A program made the translations under genes and the position numbers. The notes beneath the pieces are model-generated. The model was not told where the DNA came from. It ran no database searches and saw only the letters and a program-made list of their open reading frames with translations. A stretch of DNA of 64,000 nucleotides. It comes from Dillenia suffruticosa (Eukaryota; Streptophyta; Magnoliopsida; Dilleniales; Dilleniaceae). The stretch covers positions 22,470,039 through 22,534,038 of the forward strand of contig JAVTVX010000019.1 of the NCBI GenBank assembly GCA_033439265.1, written 5' to 3'. Positions 1 to 8,620 of this stretch are shown one piece after another; position 1 is the first letter of the stretch, and every line of letters starts with the position of its first letter.

Positions 1-557
1 TTCATTAGATTAGCTTTAAACACCATACCTGGTAAGTCTCTATCTCCAACTCATGGCTCTGGATTTTGCTACTGAACATACATAATCTGTTAACATAATT
101 ATTAATATTGGAAATGGCACCCCCTTTTGACAATACTTATGCCTATGCTTTGATCAAATTGAAGTTGCCGTTAATGAAATTGTTTATTGGGAACAAGTGC
201 AAGTATTTGGTTATTGCTTCAGGAGTAAAATGTTGAAGAATGAAGACTTATAACTTAATCATGAAATGAAATCTGAATAGTCCCAATCCCAAACCCATCC
301 TCTTTGTAAATGTATTCAAGGTTAAGATTTCAAATTCTAGTGTTTGAAGGATTATGGGAGGGTTCATTTCCTTGTAAGAACGGAATGCAAGAAGAAAACT
401 TTAAAGCTTCTAAATGTGCATTTATGAGGATTTTTCTTTGTGTGCCCATGCTTAATTACACATGCATTAGATCCCCATGGTAGAAATTTTTCCTTGCAAG
501 TTGCTTTGGGATCAATATTTTAGATTCTACAAACTACAATTTCTTTCAACAATTTTC
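1..557. other. AT-rich sequence upstream of the PEX2 fragment
   Basis: I find no reading frame or repeat I can name here. It could be intron sequence of the PEX2-like gene whose exon begins near 558, because the exon is preceded by a pyrimidine-rich stretch ending in TTTTCAG. No earlier PEX2 exon could be recognised. Confidence 0.3.
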
Positions 558-1081
558 AGCAGTTAACTATCCCAGTTTTGATTTATAGAGTTAATCAAGT
601 TGATGCAGCAAGATTGGATATTGAGGTGTTGGCAATGCTGAAAGAATAGTTCGTAAAAGTGTTCAATTTAATGAAGGTATCTATCATGACTATTTTTTCC
701 TTCTCTGATTAACTTTGTTCTTTTCCTTTTCTAATTGGAGAAGAAGGGGGATTATTTGAACCACTGATGTATTGTTTTGTCACCACAAACCCCCAAAGGG
801 TTGGGTTCAAAATCTCTACTTTGACTTGTTTGTTATTTTTCACTTATTGGGCGGGCTTATTTCATTATCTTGTTACTCTCCTTTTATGAGTAATCTGGCT
901 CCTTTTTTCTGGCATTTTACTTTTCTTCATCTTCTTTTATTGGGATTGGCCTGGATTATTATTTCAATGTGAAGCTGAACTGGATGCTTTTCTTGTGTTT
1001 CTCATTTGGCGCTTCTCTATTTGCGTTGATAAGCCTACTCCAGGAAATGCTATGATGAACTTAAGGTATAGAGATGAGTAA
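558..1081 (+). pseudogene. PEX2: PEX2 (peroxisome biogenesis protein 2) fragment, two exons
   Basis: PEX2 is a peroxisomal membrane RING ubiquitin ligase needed for recycling the matrix-protein import receptor PEX5. Only part of its N-terminal, membrane-associated region is here. Exon one (about 558-676) reads RVNQVDAARLDIEV and ends LMK at a GTATCT donor. Exon two (about 950-1078) reads PGLLFQ, then ELDAFLVFLIWRFSI, then VDKPTPGNAMMNLRYRDE, matching the order in plant PEX2. It is broken. An in-frame TAG at 647-649 replaces the Gln of LKEQFVK, the exon-two acceptor AG looks lost (TTGG before CCT), and a TAA follows at 1079. The C-terminal RING domain is absent. It ends about 300 bases before a second, unrelated gene fragment (SAM synthase), so it was probably moved here by a transposon. 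The family call was made by reading the translation and is strong. Confidence 0.82.
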
Positions 1082-1376
1082 CTGAAGTATGGGGAAAAGG
1101 TAAAATACTCCTGTTACAATGTTCTTGTTCTTCTACTCAATAATGTTGATCCATTCAACATTATAAGACCACCTTGAAATCTGATTCTCCGGAGTTGCCC
1201 ACGATAGGAATTCATTACAAGGCATCTTCATCGCTATTGAGGAATAAGCATGTTCTTTTAAGATGTTCTTTATTCTAGAGGATCCGATGAGGTTCGTCTG
1301 ACTTTTCACAACAAGAGATTCATTCGCCACTAAATGCTTGTATAATAAAGTGTTTACCTTTGCTTGTGCTGTGCAG

Positions 1377-1484
1377 CTCTGCAGCAATGGATACCTTCCT
1401 CTGCAGCAATGGATACCTTCCTCTTCACCTCTGAGTCTGTTAACGAGGGTCACCCGGACAAGCTATGCGACCAGATTTCAGATG
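1377..1484 (+). pseudogene. S-adenosylmethionine synthase N-terminal fragment
   Basis: SAM synthase makes S-adenosylmethionine from methionine and ATP in the cytosol. From the ATG at 1409 the frame reads [18 protein letters not shown] then LCDQISD, the near-invariant N-terminus of plant SAM synthases. This includes the GHPDK segment that holds an active-site histidine. Homology stops at 1483-1484, after 25 codons of a protein usually about 390 residues long, and unrelated TTG-rich transposon sequence follows. Upstream, TGTGCAG at 1370-1376 looks like the acceptor of the 5'UTR intron common in these genes. A 22-bp tandem duplication (1377-1398 and 1399-1420) repeats the start codon out of frame. 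This is a truncated copy and cannot make an active enzyme. Confidence 0.88.
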
Positions 1485-2567
1485 TTTGTTTGTTCGATAT
1501 TATTCACATATTGTTCTTGGATAGATATTGGACGATATTTATTTTGTTATTATTATCTTTGATGTTGGACATTAGACTATTTACATTTGTTTCACTTTCA
1601 TTTTATTCACAATTTGTTCGATGCACAAACTCTTATTCGATGGATGTTTGTTGGATTGAAATATTTGTAAATTTATTATATAGAAGTTCGTTGGCAAAAC
1701 ATTGATGGATTTTTGGTTCCATTGCATATGAATGGAATATTTGGTTGCATATGAATAATATTGGATTGGATAGTGATTGATGGATTTTTTTGTTCAATTG
1801 GATATTTGAATGTTGGTTGCACAGGTTTTTTTTTTTCCTAAACAGGGATATTTCAATGTTGGATATTTAAATTTTATTGCACAGATTCAATTGGATTGAA
1901 TATCTGAATGTTGGTTGCACAGGGTTTGTTCAATTGGACATTAAAACAAACGGAATTTTTTTAAAAAAATTTTAAAGATTCGTCGCAAAGTCCGTCGCCA
2001 AAGGATTTTCAAATTCGTCATCAAGTTAGCCACGAATAAGTATTTCCATCGCCAAATATTGACCGAGATTAGCGACGGAGACGACTATTCGTCGCTGAGT
2101 TTCGCGACGGATACGACTCTCCGTCGCTAACTTTTGCGACGGATCAAGGCATTCGTCGCTGAGCTTTGCGACGGATACCGATGTCCGTCGCCAAAATTTA
2201 GCGACGGATATATCTGTCCCTCGCAAAATTCAGCGACGGATGTAAATGTCCGTCGCTAAATTCAGCGACGGATAACCCTGTCCATCGCAGAGTTTAGCGA
2301 TGGACTCCGTTGTCTGTCGCTAACGTTAGCGAGGCAATTATAGTCCGTCACAAAATCCGTAGCTAATTTAGCCACGAAAACTTGGGACGAAGTATTTTTC
2401 GTTGCTAATTTGGCGACGAATATCATATTTCCATCGCTAAACTTTTGCGACGTCGTATTAGAGACGAAAAATATCGTCGCCAAATCCGTCACTAAAATAT
2501 TTAGCGACGAATTTTTCTAAGATTTCTGTCGCTAAATCTGTCCCCGATGCCGTGTTTTTTTGTAGTG
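1484..2567 (+). mobile_element. CACTA element, right terminal region
   Basis: The plus strand ends in TGTAGTG at 2561-2567; the reverse complement reads CACTACAAAAAAACACGG, a CACTA (En/Spm) terminal inverted repeat. Inward of it, 1985-2560 is packed with short repeats of the type GCGACGGA / TCCGTCGC, the subterminal transposase-binding arrays of this superfamily. The stretch 1740-1960 repeats TTGGATAT and GGTTGCACAG motifs. The three bases after the terminus are ATA. No matching left terminus is visible between position 1 and here, so the element probably starts beyond the left edge and may include the PEX2 and SAM synthase fragments. It points the wrong way to be the 3' end of the minus-strand CACTA at 2568-15278. 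Confidence 0.75.
1985..2560. repeat. CACTA subterminal repeat array (GCGACGGA type)
   Basis: Alternating direct and inverted copies of GCGACGGA and TCCGTCGC occur every 20-40 bases. Neighbouring copies face each other and can form small hairpins. Such arrays bind TNPA-like proteins in En/Spm elements. The short open frames that cross this stretch are by-products of the repeat and are not genes. Confidence 0.8.
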
Positions 2568-2703
2568 ATATCAATGATTGAAAAAGGAAGTCAGTAGTTC
2601 CATTACTTGCATAGAATACATATGATATGAAGTTACAGAGTACAACCTATAAAACAAATAACAAATCCATAAAAATCAAATTCAGATAAAAGAAGATGAA
2701 GTG

Positions 2704-5700
2704 TCACAGTGGCGGGTGATCTAAATCAGGTGACTCAATGCTATCTGGGCCAAGAGGTGTTTGTTGGAAACCAATTTGTGTGAGTATATCATGAATTTGT
2801 GCCTCAGTTTGTGCCTTTACTCAACTTTGCACTTCTTCCATCATTTGACTTCTCATTTCCTCCATCATTTTATCTACCTCTTCCCTAGTATACATTTGAG
2901 ACGACAGCAGGCATGGTGATGAAGTGGCACTAGAAGAAGTTATGGTCAAAACGTCATCAACTTTCTCTCAAAAACCATATACTTGTCCCTTCATGCGACC
3001 CCCAGTCACCTCACACCATGAGCTGACATCAAACTCTGGCTGAGAAATGCTATCTGAGCCATAATTTTCCTCAATCATTTGTTTGTGCTTTCCCTACAAT
3101 AAGCATATATAATTACATATGTCAAATTATTAATGTATCATTGTTATGTATAAATAAATTATAACAAAATTGTCTTACCGAAATTGTTTCAGATTTCTTA
3201 TCGACATATTGTCATTTTCCCTTATCACATCTATGCGTGCGATTAAAGAGTTTGAGATGTGAAAACGGGTGGTTCGTTTCTTCAGCCTGAAAAAAAAAAC
3301 AATCATTTTAGCTTCGATAAATATATAAATTATTAACACAAATTCTAAATAATAAATAAATACAAACCGTTCTCTTCATATGTGTCGCAAAAAGGATTGA
3401 ACCGGCTGTGTGCTTTGTGATTTCCCCTTCCTTCTCTGTATGTCAGTTTTGCTTTGCAGCCTTCGACTTCTGCTGCCACTTTGGTGTACTCCAGTGTTAG
3501 TCAATTAATTCATTCCAAACAGCACAAGTCAAGAAAACTAGGGGATGACCTTTGGTTTCGGTTATGTTTGTAGTTCTAAGAGCTTGCATCGCTTGCTTCT
3601 TTACTGCCGCAAGCATATCCAAATATCTCCTTCGACATGAAGCTTTCCATGCATGATATATTGAAGATGCATCCTCGTCTCGCCATGTGAATATTTTTGC
3701 TACACTTTATGTCATGTTGGAAGAATGAAGCTAAATTAGATATGTAATATGTTATATATGCTTATGAAATGACATGCCTCCAATTGGTTTGCAACATTTG
3801 GTAATGTAAGAGAACATAGAAAACATGGCCCATAGACAATCCTTGTGTCACATTATGTAATCCTACAGTAAACAGTTTTCTTGTGTCACATTAGGAGGAT
3901 AAAATTAGTCCATTATAAAAGTAATACAACCTTTCTCCTTCAGACAAAATTTGCAATGGATAAGAAGGTTGCAGAAGATGCAGCTGCATTCATGGACTGA
4001 GCATGTCGCTGTGTTCAAGTTTGCAGAAATTAATAACTGCATATAAGACTGTTTTAATAGTCTAGTGTTGCAGCTCAGAGCATATGAGATTATGGCCTCA
4101 CCAATGAATGAGATATGTGGGAAGATATGTATGTCTTTTCCTCGTATTCTGTTATGCATCGACAATTTGATCATGAATTTTGGCAAAGTAGACAGAAAAT
4201 GGAGGCTGGTTATGGAACTTTTGTGAAGCCATGTCATATGCTCTGCTGAATATTTCCCAGAAGTTGTGTGAAATGCCAATCAACTAAGGAATTGCATAAC
4301 ACCACATGGATGAAGATTAAGAGAGAACAAATGCAATTGCTATTTCCATTATAATGATTTCCCAGAAGAGTCAAATCCCAAAGAAGTTATAAGAAATATA
4401 GTGAGTTCAAGAAAATGCAGTATCAACAAGGCCACCATGCAACCAAAAAAGAGCAAAAAGCAATGCAAGACAGTCCCAAGATATGGTTGTTGAATGAAAT
4501 TGTAGACCAGCAAACAAACCAAGATTCAAGTATGATAGGAGAGATTTTAAAACAAACTGTATAACAAACTGTATAACAAATATTAAACCTAATTTGTTAC
4601 CCAGGGATGAAAACAGTCTCTTATTAATAAAATATCTTTTATCAGGAAGTTATGCAATTAATTCAGTATTGTGCGTAAACATAGACTTAAAGATAAACAT
4701 AGGCAAGACACAAAATTAAAAGGATACAAATTTCTGAAGTAAGAAGATGTAAGATAAAACCATAAAAGGCATAAATGTGAGGGGAACCATTTTAGCTTCT
4801 TTGAGCATAGAGGTAAATTTGGGCATACAAGTTCAATCTATAGATAAATCATGAAGAGCATTTTTCAAGTTTACCACGTAAGGACTTGCAGTCATTGCTG
4901 CTGTCTATCTGTCTGTCTTCCTCAATTCTATGTATACTCTTTGTTCTGTAAGAGTCCAAACGAACAAAAGTAATGCTATATATTACTTATTTGTTTGTGT
5001 CTTCCTATTTATCTCCACACAAAGGAAAGTTATACTAGCTTGTGCAGCTCAGTGGAAGTCAGTAGAATGAAGTATGATGGACTGTGAGTTGAGAACATGC
5101 TCTTTCTATCCTCAAGAGAAATTCAATGGATAAACTCTACTAGGTTGATCATTAGGAAAATGAGTAATAATCATAGCCAATGGGACAGGACTCCTTTTAG
5201 AGCTCATCCATGAAACATATTTTTCTCCAAAATGCCATTGGAGACGGATCATATCTGCCAACATTAGTCCAATGAGTGATAAAACAAACCCAGGATAGAG
5301 TAACATCAAAACTAGATCCTTGGACCTTCGACAATTTCTTACATGTTGGTCTCAGACTTCTACTCCAGAACCATGACAATGTGAAAATTATGGAAGAAAA
5401 TAAGAAGGTTATGGTGAAAGAAACAAGAACAGGATTCTACTCCTGATAAGTCCTGCAAATTGCAGAGACCATTATCTTTGTGGGATGTTCTGATTCCAGT
5501 TCTTTCTTTGTAACCATGAAGGAAAAGAACTTAATAAGAGTGATGCATGGGATTTGTAATATTGAATCCTTGATTGGTGGTTTTGAAGAAACACCATCTC
5601 GTACTTTTTTTTTTTTTTACTTCTTCTGATTGTTCCTTAAATTATGGATGTTATAATTTTAAATATCATGTATATGTTGTTCCTTTGCTTTTAGTAGAAC

Positions 5701-6500
5701 ATATGCTGGAAATTTGACTGAACTGGTATTAGGAATTGACTAAATGTGAGGGTTGGTGTGGCCTAACTTGCTTGACAAAGCACACCCAATCTGGAAGTTT
5801 CTCTGTTGGAAAGTTCTGTTGACATACAAAAGTTGTTCTCTTCAACTATAGGATTGTTGATATGAAGTCTCTTTACCCTATTTATATATCCCAATCAAAA
5901 ACAAGAAGGAAAAATGCTCAACTTTATGTTCCCAATGCAATGCGACGCATATGTCACAAGGACAATGGCCTACAAAATATTTGTTGTAAGCAAGATTTGT
6001 TGATATGACAACATGCCCTAGCTTTGTAAAAGCAACTCTAACCTGAAATTTTTCTCAAAGTCCGTCTTTCGTCTCCTTTGGCACCGTGCACCATGTAGGC
6101 CATGCCTCCATAAGATATCCCTTAATGTCCTCAATAATGAAACGAACAACTTGAGGATCAACAAACCTAATTCGAAACAAAGTAATGAGAAGATATTAAT
6201 TATACACAACTTTGTTGCATTAACACAAATATAAAATTTAAAGAATGATTTATCTTACGTATGATTAACCTCTTCAATAAAAGTCCTAGCCTCTAGATTA
6301 ATGGGCACCTCAGTGCCACGGTTTGGGCCTCTTCCCAGTGCGGAAGATGATCCGACATTAGCCTCATCCTCTGTGTGCCCAACATTGTGTGGAGCATTGC
6401 TGTCCGGGTGAGTACTTAGATGCATAGACCCACGACTGCTCTTGCTGCCTCTCCTACAACTTCCCCTTGAGCTAGATCCTCTCCCTCATACCATATCCGT
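2704..6500 (-). pseudogene. CACTA second ORF, Transposase_24 (Ptta/En/Spm-like) protein
   Basis: Five exons can be followed on the minus strand with good splice sites: about 6500-6259 (Ser/Arg-rich, ending with GRGPNRGTEVP), 6166-6043, 3700-3368 (DEDASSIYHAWKASCRRRY, then KKQAMQALRT), 3286-3179 (NHPFSHLKLFNRTH) and 3093-2704. The last exon has the WCEVTGGRMKGQVYGF motif, then a Met/Glu-rich coiled-coil-like stretch (EVDKMMEEMRSQMMEEVQ). It ends DLDHPPL at the TGA 2704-2706. These are hallmarks of the plant Transposase_24 family, thought to bind element ends beside the TNP2 transposase. Several in-frame stops (for example after ELID, after VYGF and after VQS) make it a pseudogene. The intron between exons two and three is 2.3 kb, against 73 bp at the same place in the copy at 38696-38768. 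Confidence 0.82.
3701..6042. other. Foreign-looking 2.3-kb block inside a CACTA intron
   Basis: This block lies between two exons of the CACTA second ORF that are only 73 bp apart in the related element at 38.7 kb. It is ordinary AT-rich sequence with a poly-T run at 5607-5619 and a doubled TTGTGTCACATTA motif (3844 and 3884). No family could be assigned to its open frames (for example the minus-strand 3905-4279 and 5112-5309). It may be a captured host fragment or an unrecognised element. Confidence 0.5.
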
Positions 6501-7144
6501 TTATGTCAAACACATTTGATAAGACAGATTCATAAACTAAGAAGCTTATTATAAAAAATATGATATTCAATACATGTATTTTTTTAATATGACAATAAGA
6601 TCTCATAAATTTTTAATGTTTGAAGTTTTAGAGAAGTTATAAATATTTTTCACCAAAACATTAAATAAAAGTAAAGAAATACAAATATCGTTACAGAAAA
6701 TAATATAGCATAAAACGTTACTCATAAATATATAATTATGTATGTCACAGGTAAAAGAAAGTGTACCCATGATTATTAAACTAACATTTTAAAGAATCGA
6801 GGAATTGATATTGTTAAACTTTCAAAATTAAAGCAATAAATAAACATAACTTGTGAACACTTATCTATGCTGTATAAGTGGGTTTAATAAAGAAGTGGAC
6901 TTTATTTATAAATAGGGATTCCACTATATAGAACTTTAAACCTAAGGTACAAGGCAAAGATTTCAAGCAATTTGAAAACCGACCTAAAAGCACACCAAGT
7001 TGTCAGATCATTACATATCATCATTGTAACACCAAGCTTAAAAAACAAAAAAAAAAAAAAAAAAAGAACAAATTTTGGAGACACAGCGTTTTGGGACAAA
7101 ACGCTGCGTCCCCAATTGGGGATTAGGGTTAAAACCCTAACCCC

Positions 7145-7146
7145 CT

Positions 7147-7175
<29 letters not shown>
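7145..7175. repeat. CT/TC microsatellite in the solo LTR
   Basis: A run of about 13 CT units lies just after the CCCTAACCCC motif. The related LTR at 47671-50510 has a shorter GA run at the same relative place (50137-50152 on the plus strand), so this is part of the LTR family's structure. Confidence 0.85.
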
Positions 7176-7178
<3 letters not shown>

Positions 7179-7364
7179 CCTCTCGCGATCTCCCACGATC
7201 GCCTTCTCTCCGCATCGCCGCACACAGTCGCGAGCCACGATCGAGCACCACCGCATGCCGCGAGCCTCCGCGAGCACTACCTTCCGCCACTGCACGCGAC
7301 TGCAGCGTGATCCCCCAGCCACAGCGCGAGCCCAGGCCGCGAGCGCGAGCCAGCGCACGAGCGT

Positions 7365-7535
7365 GCGCGGACCCAGCGTGCACGGGCGCTGCGCGGCCCA
7401 GCGTGCACGGGCGCGCGGCCCAGCGTGCACGGGCGCGCGGCCCAGCGTGCACGGGCACGTTGCCCAGTGCACGAGTGTACACGGGCGCGCGGCCCAGCGC
7501 GCAGCAGTGCACGAGCGCGTGCGAGCCGGCGCATG
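7365..7535. repeat. GC-rich minisatellite in the solo LTR
   Basis: Imperfect tandem copies of a roughly 22-bp unit, CCCAGCGTGCACGGGCGCGC, occur from about 7370, becoming degenerate towards 7535. A looser GCCC/AGCCC-rich stretch continues to about 7860. The six frames here stay open over several hundred bases only because of base composition. Confidence 0.8.
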
Positions 7536-8523
7536 AGCACGCACCAGCACAGCGCACCAGCGCACGGGCGAGCACCAGCCCGCGAGCCACTGTCGGCCCG
7601 CAGGCCCGCCAGCCCCCATCAACCGCAGGCCCATCAGCAGCAAGCCCACGGGCCCACCAGGCCCGATAGCCCGTCCAAGCCCGCAGGTCCAGTACGGCCC
7701 GTAGCCCAGTACAGCCCCATCGGCCCGTCAGCCGCAGACCCATCACCTGCAGGCCCACCGGCCGTAGGCCATCAGCCAGCTAGCCCATCAACCCACTGGC
7801 CCACAGACCAGCGAGCCCGCTAGCTGTAGCCCAAGAGCCCGCGACGGCCCGTGACAGCCCACGAACCTCCACGTAGGTAAATGACTTAGGGCTTTGTTTC
7901 GGATCTATGTGTTTAGATTTAACAAATAAACCTTGTTTTGATAGGAAACCCTACAGACTTTGGAGTGACCGAAACGACTTTCGGACGAGACTCGGCGCTT
8001 CGAGAAAACCCTGGGTGAGGAGATTTCGGCTCTAACTGATACATTCAATGAATCTAGGATTGAATCCAAGAAGAAATGTTTTGTATATGTTTAGAGTGTA
8101 AGTGGAATGCCAATAGAATACAATTTCTGAAATGATATTCAATTTTGATGATCTGATTAGGTTGATCTTTTTTGGAGACTCGAGGAAGCAGATCAGATTC
8201 GATTTGGCTTGTCAGTAGGGAGTGGCTTCCCTCCCGTAGATCTCCCTTAGAATTGTGAGTGGGACTTTGACATTCGCTATTGATTGAAAACCATGTTTCA
8301 AAAATATTTTTAAATGACATATTTCTGCAAATGTATGATTGTTAGACCTTTCCAATATTTGATGAAATGTTTTGTGACCTTTGGAGTGTCTTAACTGCTG
8401 ACTTTATTGATATGCATCCATGAGTTTTGATAAACGTATATTGTGCCACATTTTCGACATATTGATATGTTTTAATGTTTCCTCTGCATTGGCACATGGT
8501 TTTAAATGGATTTACTTACACAT

Positions 8524-8620
8524 TTGGGCTGTATGCCCGGCCGACGTTATCATATTATGCATGGGGCTATATGCCCGGCCGATCTGGTGATGGGATGCAT
8601 GGGGCTACATGCCCGGCTGA
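8524..8620. repeat. Three copies of a GGGCTATATGCCCGGCCGA motif
   Basis: Three copies of the GGGCTRTATGCCCGGC motif, spaced roughly 40-50 bases, lie within the solo LTR. Each holds a short inverted repeat, GGGC..GCCC. Confidence 0.7.

Noticed and set aside
1985..2560. A CRISPR-like repeat array
   Set aside because: Repeats are short, irregularly spaced and in both orientations, and they sit next to a CACTA terminus in plant DNA.
4553..4580. ACAAACTGTATAACAAAT shared with 13242-13259
   Set aside because: An 18-base AT-rich match beside the transposase start; too short and low in complexity to claim a shared origin.
7129..7823. Long overlapping open frames on both strands (up to 209 codons)
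   Set aside because: They lie in the GC-rich minisatellite of the solo LTR; low-complexity Ala/Arg/Pro translations and openness in several frames show a composition effect.
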